Source of the DNA: Lumbricus rubellus | Taxonomy: Eukaryota > Annelida > Clitellata > Crassiclitellata > Lumbricidae | DNA length: 64,000 nt | Reading direction: 5' to 3' | Assembly: GCA_945859605.1 (NCBI GenBank) | Contig: OX243816.1 | Location: 37,918,676 to 37,982,675 of the forward strand | Position numbers and translations under genes: made by a program | In this document: piece after piece, positions 22,600-56,369 of the stretch | Numbering within the stretch: position 1 is the stretch's first letter | How the letters are laid out: each line of letters begins with the position of its first letter | Notes under the pieces: generated by a model | Told to the model about the DNA's origin: nothing | What the model saw: the letters and a program-made list of their open reading frames with translations, nothing else | The model's database searches: none

Positions 22600-25500
22600 T
22601 ATTTTCCTGTGCGGATAGTTTGACCGATATTCATTAAATAATTAATCGGTAGGCCCACCCTATTCCAAATAGCTGCTTAAAATCCTAGCCCAACATAATT
22701 ATTATTCATGCGCATTGATTGAGAGTAACCTCTGACCTTGCTTGCCAATCGTATCATCCAGGTCTTTCGTGACTCATCGCTCCAACACTCATCCAGCCAC
22801 CCATACGTATGCCTACTCAAGCACCACTCCATCCTTCCTCCTCTCCCCTCCCCTACCTCCCCCCAACACACCCACCCATCCGTCAATCCATCTCTTCGCC
22901 GCATCCACCCAAACCATGCAAAAGTACCCCGTACATAACATTTAGCCACACACCTAACCGCCCATATCCGTATCGATCCATCCATCCACCCATCCATCCA
23001 TTGTATACTCACACATCCAGAGACTGAGAGAGACACGTACACTTAGAGATACACGCACGCGTACATCCTGTGTCTGAGGTTGCTGCAGGTGTCGGGTTTC
23101 AGAGGCTGGTGTAGTGATTAGTGATGCTAAGTCTCGTGATTCGATTTGCACGAGTAGAAGACACAAAGACTAACGCTTCAGTGGAATTTGTGACTGTCTC
23201 AGGTATCTGTCTGTCTGTTTGTCTGTCTGTCTCTATTTTGTGTGTGGCTGCCACTGACACAGAATGGGCCTTGCTCTTGCCATAGAATCAATCACATCTC
23301 GCGATTAATAACCCTAATAATTATTAATTATCATAGAGCCTACGTAACGCGAAGTCGTTTTCGTTAGCAGCAGCTGACAAAGTATGGCAGAGACTTATGC
23401 GTGCTCGCTGCAGATATCTGTTGAGTAGTATGTGGAATGGAAACTCACAGCCGTCGTTAAGACCTTGAATAGTTTCCGTCAGAATAGAATCAGTTACTTC
23501 ACTGAACGGCCTACGCCCTACAGCTTAATAGTCTGTTCTAGACACATCGATGCCCAATGACTTCTCGAGATCGTAGGCCTACATGTTTGATGCGTGCATC
23601 TTCAAGCGCTGGCTTAATCTCTTCGCAATTTCTTTTAAAATTGCTTTCTTGTACCTTCTCCTGTCTGTGTTTTCCTGCGTCTGTTTGTTTGTTTTCCGTC
23701 TGTCTGTCTATTATCACCCACAGACGGATCAGCTGTTAAAGCTGGGCACACGCCGCAGCTGCCTCTTCCCCAGACTGGCTGGCGCCTCGCAGGACCTTCT
23801 AAAAGCAACCGTTTCCAAATGATCATTTCTGTGGATTCAACCATTAGGTTTTTGCAATCCTTACCTAGCCTACTGCTTTGGAGATTATCCCAGTCTTGGC
23901 CATTTGACTGAATAACTTACGTTAACTAATTAAGATTTTGGATTGATTAATGTCTAACAACTTGGTGATAGGCCTACTTGAGATGCTTTGTGTATTTTTT
24001 TGTTCCAGACTTGGTGTGCTTGTTGCTGTTACAAACGGACCAATAAAATTTATTGATTTAATTTGAACCAATCATTGTAGAGAACGAATAAGATTATAAG
24101 CAATTATTGGTCAAAGTCCACACTGCTTTCCCATTTTCAACAGACCCACTGAGTACTGAGAAGGTCAAGATTTTGCTATGGTGAACACGAACATCACAAA
24201 AATGTTTTAATAGTCCGCATTATTTTAAGCTCGAGGCTGGAAGGCAATTTTGCCTCTATCGAATCAGAGAGAGGCAATAGGGAATCTAAAATATATTATG
24301 GGCTAAACATAAAACAACAGAAAGATTAATGTCGATCTCATATAAAACAGTATGGACCACTGTTTGATTTGTGGTATTTGTGTTGGACTTTCGTTTCTAT
24401 CCTTACCAGTCATACTTTGAACTTTTATGATGCCTAATTTTATGTAAACCAAAGTGCGGTTGTGCAATTGGATTAATAAAGAATATATACGGTACTTACT
24501 TACTCACACATTGGTCTTTGCCACATTTCCATTCTGAGTGCTATTTTGCTCTAGAGGATTTATTCTTTGTTTAATTGCTTTGGCGTACATCACTAAATAC
24601 GTGTTATTTGCAAGTTCTATGGGGAACCCGTACGGAACCACGTTAAACATGTTCTTAGTTCTTATGTACAATAATTCTAATGCCAGTATATTCATAAATC
24701 ACAAGATGTTTATATGTTCCACATATTAAATGACAAAAATATTCAACTATGAATTATATATTATTATATTCAGTGACAACTTAAATAACACGATGAGTGC
24801 ACACTCATTTGTATCTATTCGCATCGAAGTGCTGCTATTGCATTTTGGACAATTTTTTTAGATGGCTATTGTTATCAGAGCAGACACTAATGTTGTCAAT
24901 GAACTTTTACAATATTGGCAAAGCCTCCATTAGTAATTAAATTAAAAGCAAAGGTTGTTGATCATGTCCTAGTTCACCAAAGAAGGCCAGCCCAAGCCAA
25001 TGAGCCATATGTTGAGAACCTGTTGAAGTTTTCATCCAACACAATGCTAAGAAATTAGGAGGCAGGGGCGGATCCAGGGGGCCAACCCGGCCACGGTGGG
25101 CCATTTAGAAATGTCCATGTATCGATTTGAACAAAAAAGGTCATCAAATTTTTAGGATATGTCTTTCAGACTTTTCGATCGGACGACTAAAAAAAGGTCA
25201 TCAGATTTATTCTGCCCAGGATCAAAATTTATTTCCCTGACCCAAGGCAAAATGTTTTGGCCCCCTTTGAAAATTTCTGTCAACAGCAGAGGCACAAAAG
25301 GAGCAGTTCAGCAACAGACAAATATCAAGTACATAGATTCATCGAATTAGAATATTATAGAAACTCTTCCAACTCATATCCACAATTGCAATTTCGGATG
25401 GTCCATCCTTTTCCCCTTATTGGAAGCAGATACCGAAAGGTCAATAGCAACGCTGCAAAAAAATGAATGGCTTCACTTTGGTGACCAGCGCACGATACTG

Positions 25501-26985
25501 GTTAGCCAAACATAAGACCTTTCAGGACACAGACTCGTCCAAGCGGGGCTCTAGAAATTCTTTATTACAATTTTGACGCATTGTCTAGTTGTTGAATTGA
25601 TTTCCTTAGAGAGTAGGACAGCTTTTAAGGAATTTCTACAACTGCACAACCATTTCTCTTCCTGACCATATTTTTAAAAAGCCATGACAAATTATTCCCA
25701 ATCGACTGTAAATGAATATTTAAAACTATTTTTAATTGCACAAATTAATTTAGAACTGCTCTTTTTCGTGTAGAACTGCACACACAATAAACCTGTTAAC
25801 CTAGACTTAAGTGAAGCACAGACTTAAATGTCATTCTATGCGTCGCCCAAAACATTCTTGAAGCACAAAACCAAAGATCGCATTCACCTTGCATTGCGAA
25901 CCCACAATGCAAGGTAAATGCGATCTTAAAAAATTTCTCAGTGCCCACAAAAGAGACATCAAAGAGACCAGCCTAGTCACCAATGCTAAATGCATTGCAT
26001 TTTGAAGGTACATATGAATCAGTTGTGAGCATGTACTATGTATCTGAAGTTCAGTTCAGCACCACATGAAGTATTTTTAAAAACAGTGCTTGCTAAGCGT
26101 TTCATAACACATGGTCAGATTTAGTAAGATTTACGTAAGCAAGTACAAGAGAAGTTGTTACCGCTGGAAGATAAAAGCTGCATTTGATAACACTACGCAT
26201 GATCTCCAAGAACGGAAAGTATATGACCTATATCTGAAAGTTCAGTTTGTATTCTCGGTCATCCGCAAATAAAATAAGTTTAGGACAGAGCATGCTGATC
26301 ACTTGACAATAAGACCAATCACTGCTACACCACTCTATTTACAAGTTCAAAAAGGTCTCTGCTAAGTCTGAACACTACAACAAGCTGGCATCCAAGTTGC
26401 AGCGATTCTCTTTGCCACGATACGCGATCTCAAGATGTTGTGCTCTTTGCGTACGCTAGCGTACAATGTCATTACACGCAGATGTCAGTTCCCGACGTAC
26501 AAACCTGCAAATAATTATACATACTGCATTATTTTAACGACATTCCATGGAGACACACACACACACACACACACAGCAAGCTATTTATTTTAAGAACACG
26601 ACATTTGCATGTGCTAACATTCCCAAGAATGGAAAGCATATAATGTAACATTGACGAAAAACTCATACTACAGTCGTCGGAAAATAGATTTCTGCCAAAA
26701 GCTACGATTAGTGACGTGATGTTTGCGCTTAATTAATACAAAGTTGCATCAATGGTTCAGTGCAATATAAATCATTTATAATTATTATGACACATGACGT
26801 ACTGAAGAGCGGTGCTCCAGTTGCACATGGAACAGGGTGCAATGCAAGATAGAGAACTCAAAATTTTGAGACGGAATGATTTATTCATTGAACAAATTAC
26901 CGTATCTGGAAATATAAAATATCCATCATAAATTAAATTAATGTGATAAAATGAAAAAACCAGCAAATGAAAAGTATGTGGGGAG
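22600..26985. other. Gene-free unique DNA with minor repeats
   Basis: No host exon recognised. Notable: CCATC-type repeats (22975-23000), (CA)n at 26551-26575, and a hairpin at 25875-25926 in which AGATCGCATT(C)ACCTTGCATTG is followed by its complement. 25622-25800 belongs to a dispersed repeat described separately. 25073-25140 begins GGGGCGGATCCAGGGGGC, a word typical of degraded DNA transposon ends. Confidence 0.5.
25622..25800 (+). repeat. Dispersed repeat, copy 1 (GAACTGCACA family)
   Basis: GCTTTTAAGGAATTTCTACAACTGCACAAC starts it, and TTTAGAACTGC and GTAGAACTGCACA close it. The same order of words recurs at 60221-60400. Nature unknown, non-coding. Confidence 0.6.
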
Positions 26986-26989
26986 GGCC

Positions 26990-27239
26990 CGGTAGAGTAT
27001 TGGATAACACGCTGGCGTAGAGTGCGAAAGGTAGCGAGTTCGAGCCCCCGTCGGGCGGATATGCTTTTGTAGGCTGCTATTAGCGCCATGTAATGCAGGC
27101 TGTCTGTTCATTTAGTTTAGTTAAGATTGTGTATTCTGTGATCTCCGTTCGTGTGAATTGTTCAAACTCCATAATTGTACACTGTAACCGGTTGCGGTCT
27201 GTCAACCGGATCGTTGAATAAGGAGAATATTATTATTAT
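26990..27239 (+). mobile_element. tRNA-headed SINE, family B, with a TTA-repeat tail
   Basis: 27000-27060 folds like a tRNA: an acceptor-like GCCCGGT pairs with the 3' GTCGGGC, an A-box-like GGTAGAGTATTGG and a B-box GCGAGTTCGAGCCCC are present. An unrelated body of about 160 bp follows, ending in (TTA)n at 27229-27240. This is the SINE plan, distinct from the family in the SMARCA4-type introns. Confidence 0.65.
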
Positions 27240-27241
27240 TA

Positions 27242-28893
27242 CCGTATTTTCGCGAATATAACACGCGGGTTATATAAGTTTTTACAAACCACGCACCCTA
27301 CCCGCGGGGTATACTCGGGGGCGTGTTATACAAATTATTTTTTACACAGCCAAATTTTGAACCAGATTATTTTCAGGTCATGGTCAGAAACTGCTGTAAA
27401 CAGGTTTTTTACTTACAATACGTCGACGAAATGATAGGGCGTAAAGTCCGACGGCAGTACAAATATTCGTTTATCATCATTTTCATAAAATGTCAGAGCC
27501 GCAGAAAATCACAATTGAAAATGGAAAAATATTATTTGACTTTAAATATAAAAGTCAAATATTACTGTATATAAATTGTAATTGTCCGTCGTTTTCAATT
27601 TTAAATAAACGAATGAACACATAAAATATTCTGTATTATCGCTCGCACAGCGCAGGTATGGTGTTCAGGAAATTAAGGCTTTGAATTGTTATAGCGCATA
27701 ATTTTGCGGTTTTCACACCGTCGTTAATCCTCCTTTTTAGTGTCATCCGCTAGCTCTTCCACATTAATATATAAATATTGTCCACGGCATCAAAAATGAA
27801 GTACAAATTTGCCAGGATGGCTTGCCAATTACCAAATTGTTTCATCCCAGTTTCTGTGCAGTGACATGGCGAATGCGGTGAATGCCATCTGTGAAATCGT
27901 GTAAAAGTCAGAATATGCTGGCCAAACCCACTTTATTTCGTCAATTGATATATCAAACAATTATTATTCGCTAGATTGATCAAAACTGGCGTCATTTAAA
28001 ACTAGTTCTTCAAGCAAATGGCGATTTTATACGGGAATCTATACCTCCGCAAGGGCCGCCATTTTGTATTAGTCGAATATGCGTTCGTGAAAGTAACGCG
28101 CATTCGTTCCCACTTTAAATATAATCTTCCACTTATATACACGCTTAAGTATGTATTCTTGGCATAAAGACGTAAATTTCGAAAATATATTACATTTCCT
28201 GGTCAAAACCCGTCGTTATTGAGAACGCCAACACTAGGCCTAAGTGTAGAGCATAAACTCGTCATTACCCCATGTCACGATAGGAGGTTATATGCTCGTA
28301 ATTTAAGGTTATATGGAAGTGGGGGTTGATTAAATAAATTCTGGTTTCAATATAACTTGAATTGTCGAAAAATGTTAGAATGGGCGCATACTTAGATTCA
28401 CTAAAAATACTTTTAACAAGATCGCTTTGCTTAATGAAACCGGCTTATGTCGAAGTCTTCCTTTCAGATTAGGCCTATAATTTTTAAACGACGAATACCT
28501 TACCTTGTGAAGACCTAACTGGTGCCAGCAAAAAGAATCGGAAACAAGGTAATTCGCGCTTACAAGGAATCGTTATATTTATACTTTATTGAAACGTTCA
28601 TTTTAGCAGGAATCTTCCATTTAAAAAAAGAATTTAAGCAAACAGATTATCTTAATTTGCGTTTAATTGAACCAGTTACGACTATACACAGGCAGAAATT
28701 ATATAATGTATGAGTCACATGAACGTTAGCGTACACGTTCGAGTATCACGTGTAGTTTGATGCACGAAAATGGGTGCGTCTTATAGTCGGGTGCGTCTTA
28801 TACAATTCAATTTTTACTGAAATCGCAAAAAGTAGCGGGTTATATTCGGGTGCGTGTTATACCCGTGTGCGTGTTATATTCGCGAAAATACGG
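27242..28893. mobile_element. TA-flanked DNA transposon with CCGTATTTTCGCG ends
   Basis: The left end CCGTATTTTCGCGAATATAA and the right end TTATATTCGCGAAAATACGG are mirror images. TA lies at 27240-27241 and 28894-28895. GCGGGTTATAT and GGTGCGT(G/C)TTATA words repeat just inside both ends. It inserted at the tail of the SINE to its left. No transposase frame longer than about 80 codons remains, so it is non-autonomous. Confidence 0.85.
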
Positions 28894-28922
28894 TAATATA
28901 TATAAATAGACACTTGCTCAGG

Positions 28923-28928
28923 TTTATT
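28923..28928 (-). terminator. Candidate poly(A) signal of the SMARCA4-type gene
   Basis: TTTATT on the plus strand is AATAAA on the minus strand, about 300 bp after the stop codon (29230). It lies just outside the transposon at 27242-28893. No other perfect AATAAA was noticed nearer the stop. Confidence 0.45.
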
Positions 28929-29128
28929 GAAAAATTTCTGTTGTTTCATTTGAACATATCAGTAAGTCGCCATTCATATTCCAAAAGTCAGATTAATACT
29001 GTTTATCTATCTATCTATGAAATACCTACCAATGTAAACAATTTATAAAGTGCCAATTCAAGATAACTATTCATACATGAGCTCAAGGATAAACTCCGTC
29101 AATAGCTCCATCAACATTTACACGTATT

Positions 29129-29176
29129 TTAACCCGTTGAACCCGATGGGCCAGTTTTCCGGGTTCAAAGGGTTAA
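29129..29176. mobile_element. TTAA-bounded miniature fold-back (48 bp)
   Basis: TTAACCCGTTGAACCCGATG ... CCGGGTTCAAAGGGTTAA; arms complement with few mismatches. It lies in the 3' untranslated region of the SMARCA4-type gene. TTAA ends with CCC follow the piggyBac pattern. Confidence 0.6.
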
Positions 29177-29229
29177 GCAATATATATACGAAAAAAGAAC
29201 CTGCAAAAGTCCTGATTGCGACACATCCT

Positions 29230-52156
<22,927 letters not shown>

Positions 52157-52177
52157 GCTTCAAACAAAGATGAATTC

Positions 52178-53231
52178 CTACAATGAAACAACACATAAAA
52201 AGCAGTCAGTAAGTCTTCATCCCTAGTGCAAAGCAACTGTAGGGCACTACTTGCTCAAGACCATCGCAAAGTGTTTTCAGATGGATTTCGGTACATCTCA
52301 ACGAAATGAGTCTATTCTGTCATTTGCTAGTAATCACTTACTTTTCAAAGTGGTGTATGTCTCTGAAATACAGATCTATGAATAAAGAATGTATGTCATA
52401 TTCAGGATGTCTGCACATGTCATTGTACAAGATGTGCTGATAGTGAACTCTTACAAACACTGTTCAGTAGTTATCAAGCCTATTGCACCATCGTTTCTTG
52501 AATGCCATCGATGAGACATAATGGCTATAGATTAAATGGATAAGGTCTAGGAAGCATCTATATAAGCTAGACACAGTGCTTTGCAGGATATATGGTAAAC
52601 ACTAGGAAATTCCACTGTGAAAGGGTGTCAACACGAATCCCCGAAAACGCTGAAAATACACGAGCACCCGATTTCCCGAAATCAGCATTATAATAAGAAG
52701 CGGCCGAATCCCAGAAAATTATTCAGAGTTACATTGAATACATGGCGTAATGGATCGATTAAGTGTTGTTGATAACGCAGTTTAGCGTCTAAAATCATTA
52801 GACTTTGTGAAAATTGACTTAGGGGATCCGGCCGAAATTTTTTTCGGGGATGTGGGTTTCGGGGATTCGGGTCGCACCCCTGTGAAAGATCGCAGCGCAA
52901 AATTCTATCTGCGTCTGGGCGGCCATGTTGTTCGTAGGACGACCAGTCACAGACGGTCATACATATAAAATTATACAAGTTTTCTATTAAATGTTCGAGA
53001 AATACAAAACGAGTATGGAAAGCAAAACAAACATGCCTCTAAAACCTGGTAAACGTTAGTTTTTCAAGCGATACGCGACCCTTTGTCGAGCCGACGCACC
53101 AAAAGGCACTTTGTACTGAGGGTGTTAACAATTTAAAGCAATCATTTAAATGGCAGGACACTTAAATACTCTCGTTTGTAAACGCGCAATCAAGTAGCTC
53201 AAGCAATGAACTTAACATATGACAAACTTAC
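52178..53231. other. First intron of the SMARCA4-type gene
   Basis: Between the 5' non-coding exon donor (CTCG|GTAAGT, GT at 53231-53230) and the exon 2 acceptor. No other exon seen. 52615-52890 contains GAAAGGGTG-flanked words CCCGAA and inverted TTCGGGGATTCGGG, possibly a small degraded MITE. Confidence 0.5.
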
Positions 53232-53300
53232 CGAGAATATTCAATGTATTTTGATAAAATTTAGTTCGATAAAATATCCGCCATTGTTAGCGTTATATTA
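53232..53300 (-). other. SMARCA4: SMARCA4 5' non-coding exon with a 7-codon upstream reading frame
   Basis: The exon ends at 53232 with a consensus donor CTCG|GTAAGT. It contains ATGGCGGATATTTTATCG then AAC TAA: a seven-codon uORF inside an AACAATGGCGGAT motif (YY1-like ATGGCGG). The 5' edge is approximate; the exon call rests on the donor, motif and spacing. Confidence 0.6.
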
Positions 53301-53345
53301 GCATAACGCCGTCGCCATCTACCGGTTATAGATTCCGGAAGTTTG
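53275..53345 (-). promoter_or_regulatory. Core promoter of the SMARCA4-type gene: YY1-like and ETS-like motifs
   Basis: An ATGGCGG word at 53275-53287 (minus strand) and CCGGAAGT at 53335-53342 (plus) about 50 bp apart are typical of TATA-less housekeeping promoters. No TATA box at the expected place. Confidence 0.5.
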
Positions 53346-54149
53346 AACCAACCCAAAAACCGACAAGCTAGTACTTTTCTTTGGGATATTTTGTGCGTTG
53401 TGATAATATTATTAGCCTATAATTTTTTAAATTAAGCCTCCGATTTATGTTGATTATTAGCATTCGATTAAATACGAAAGTCTTTCTTTAAAGATCTGAC
53501 CACTTATCGTATTAGCAAAGATATTAGGATGGGCACCTTTGTTGGCTGCCTGCCTGCTTTGCATTTTTCACTTTTTTTCTTTTTATAGTTTTTGCTTTTT
53601 TCTTTTATAGTTTTTTAACCTCCATAATTTACTAGTATTACTTCTATGCTCTATATTGCACTAGTTATCGATGTTATATCTTACGCTTGCAAGTGGAATA
53701 ATAAAGGTTATAGCATATACATACTTGCTGCTGTGGTTTTATTCGCAGGTTTTACCATCTACGTCAGAGCAATCTGTTACTTACTTACTTATATCAATTT
53801 ATCTTACGTATTGAAGTTCTTTATTGAATGGCGCTGATTCGAACCTGTTATGTTTCCGATGAGATACTTTATAATTTGCGCTTGGGGAATAGCTTGATTT
53901 TGGGGGAATAGCTTGATTGTATATGATGGATAAGTTTTTAATGAAGCCAACTAATCTTGCGGAATCTAATTCAAAAGTAAGTGCTGCAGCTTTGTTACGA
54001 CTGGGAGCTTGTTGAACTTGAATAGTAATACGTTGGCACGAAGATGTAAGTAAGTAAGTAAGTATGTACTTTATTGAACCGCCTACAAACGCACTGCGGG
54101 AACATTAGATAAGAGTCATAAGACAAGATTATATCGTGTACAATCATAA
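53346..54149. other. Intergenic DNA between the SMARCA4-type promoter and the fold-back element
   Basis: AT-rich, with (GTAA)n at 54047-54062. A frame at 53646-53837 has no recognised family. I see no gene. Confidence 0.5.
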
Positions 54150-54712
54150 AAAATCGAGGTTAATTTCTAGAACGCCGCGGTAGCAAGTAAACATCATGGC
54201 GACCAAAGATTCGCTCGTAATAGAGCGCGTCCACGTGACGGCAAAAAGTAGCCCAATATTTTCGCGGCCTACGGTCATGTATACGCCAATGTCTTCGCGA
54301 AAGTAAGTAAGTAAAAATACCATGGACAGGTTATTTTCATAAATATTAATACGCTTAAATAAGCTAAAATAGAAGTGTATACCGCGAGCGCTGTCACGTG
54401 CGGCACTGCGGCTATCAGTAGCCCAATGTTTTCAACAGCCTACGTCTATAAATAGTCCAAGTGCGTAAGTAAGCACGTCAGTTCAGATTAATTTCTGATT
54501 CTTTTAATAATTAAAACATAAATAATTAGAAGCTTAATAATTTTACAGAACAAGAGACTCATGTTTCGAGGACTTTAGTCCTCGTCCATTACCCTCTTGT
54601 ATAACCGCCTGCCATTAGCCCGCCCCCCACAAAAGGGAGAAAAAATGAAGATAATTATACACGTGTGTCGTGTTACAAAATATATTGTACTAAATTTATT
54701 ACTTTTAGTCAT

Positions 54713-55305
54713 GCAATTCTATAACGACGCGGTAGCAATTCTATGACGACGCGGTAGCAATTCTATAACGACGCGGTAGCAATTCTATAACGACGCGGTA
54801 GCAATTCTATAACGACGCGGTAGCTATTCTATAACGACGCGGTAGCAATTCTATAACGACGCGGTAGCAAGTAAACATCATGAATTTTACGCGTGAGGGT
54901 CGGTTAGGGCTCAGGTTAGGCGACGCGAGGGTCGGTTAGGGTTAGTTTTAGGGTTAGTGCAGTCATTCTGCTGAAATTGAAGCTGGATTGATGAACAATA
55001 ATTTTTAATGACAAATTGAATAAAAATATTTGGGGACGACATAGAAGCGAAATTTATCGAACAAATTCTTGCCTAAACAGAAGCTGGATCGATTAAAAGA
55101 ATTCTCGGCAAACTAGAAGTTGGATTTATGGGCTCTATTATGCGCGGATCGTTTGCCGACACGATGTTTACTTGCTACCGCGTCGTTATAGAATTGCTAC
55201 CGCGTCGTTATAGAATTGCTACCGCGTCGTTATAGAATTGCTACCGCGTCGTTATAGAATAGCTACCGCGTCGTTATAGAATTGCTACCGCGTCGTTATA
55301 GAATT
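54713..55305. mobile_element. Inner fold-back with arms made of 22-bp tandem repeats
   Basis: 54713-54870 has seven copies of AATTCTATAACGACGCGGTAGC followed by AAGTAAACATCAT. 55166-55305 has the inverted arrangement with six copies. The word CGGTAGCAAGTAAACATCAT is shared with the outer termini, so inner and outer elements are relatives. The centre holds GGTTAGGGTTAGTTTTAGGG telomere-like sequence. Confidence 0.85.
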
Positions 55306-55404
55306 TTACCCTTCGGGGTAAATATTAAATAAAGTATGGCCCTTTCCCGGGCCCCGGGAAGTATACTTCCCAACCTGATTTGTATGTATAGTTCAGTGGG
55401 AAAC

Positions 55405-55690
55405 AAGTATTGACATACATACATGTACGACGTTGTAAGTACATAAATGTACATATATACATACACATATGCATATACAATACATAGTACATACATAGAT
55501 ATATAATACACGCGTACTTGCATATAGAAAGGCATACACACATATATGTACACATGGAAACACACATACATGCATTCATACAGTTACAGTTATTCACATG
55601 TGATTACATGCATACATTTATACATGTATGTCCGTACTCGTACATAGATATATATAATACATGTATGATATAATACATACACGCATACAA
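55405..55690. repeat. Irregular TACATA/CATACA repeat
   Basis: ACATACATACATG and ATACACATA words inside the right half of the fold-back; Cys/Tyr-rich frames are artefacts. Confidence 0.75.
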
Positions 55691-56249
55691 AATGCATACT
55701 AAAGTCCTCGAAACATGAGTCTCTTGTTCTGTAAAATTATTAAGCTTCTAATTATTTATGTTTTAATTATTAAAAGAATCAGAAATTAATCTGAACTGAC
55801 GTGCTTACTTACGCACTTGGACTATTTATAGACGTAGGCAGCGAAAATATTGGGCTACTTTTTGCCGTCACGTGGACGCGCTCTATTACGAGCGAATCTT
55901 TGGTCGCCATGATGTTTACTTGCTACCGCGGCGTTCTAGAAATTAACCAAAATCGAAATATGCAATTCAATAATCATGATTTTCACATGTATATTTGTTT
56001 TGATTTTGCAAAATGGATTAGGGATCTGGCAGAAAGTCTCTTTTTATGGAGCTTGACATTGTTTGTCTGTCTTGTAAGACACTATTGGACCGGTAATTAA
56101 TATTGCAGCAATATATAATATATTACAATTTAATTTTATTTAACTGTTTATGTTGGATTCTTTTAGCTGTGCTAGCAACATTTGGTTTATCATTGAGATT
56201 CTGACGTGTAGCTAATCTTATAAATTAACTTCTGTAGTGCCTCAAAGTG

Positions 56250-56369
56250 ATGCACACGGTGACGTTCAATGATTACCCCACGCTAGCGCGTAGTAGATCA
56301 CATGACTACCAGGATGGCCACCCAAAGAAACTGGCAGATAACCTACGGTGGAAATGGCACCTGCAACAA
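56250..56369 (+). CDS. GMNN: Geminin exon 1
   Basis: ATG at 56250 after an in-frame TAG; 40 codons ending LRWKWHLQQ; donor CAA|GTGAGT, phase 0. Little similarity to other N-termini. Confidence 0.75.

Larger units (their letters stand above)
54158..55948. mobile_element. Nested fold-back transposon, 1.8 kb, with 8-bp target duplication
   Basis: Termini GGTTAATTTCTAGAACGCCG and its complement; the outer 108 bp of both arms are almost identical. The arms resume at 54440-54578 and 55692-55835. The left arm carries an extra diverged duplication of about 175 bp. Perfect AAAATCGA repeats lie directly outside (54150-54157 and 55949-55956). No transposase is visible. Long composite arms with tandem repeats resemble the Foldback/Galileo type; the 8-bp duplication fits P- or hAT-superfamily enzymes. 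Confidence 0.9.

Noticed and set aside
26990..27065. Possible genuine tRNA gene
   Set aside because: Acceptor pairing and boxes are present but the anticodon arm is irregular and a SINE body with TTA tail follows, so it is called a SINE head.
54930..54962. Interstitial telomere
   Set aside because: Only a few degenerate TTAGGG words, lying inside a fold-back module present twice; not a telomere tract.
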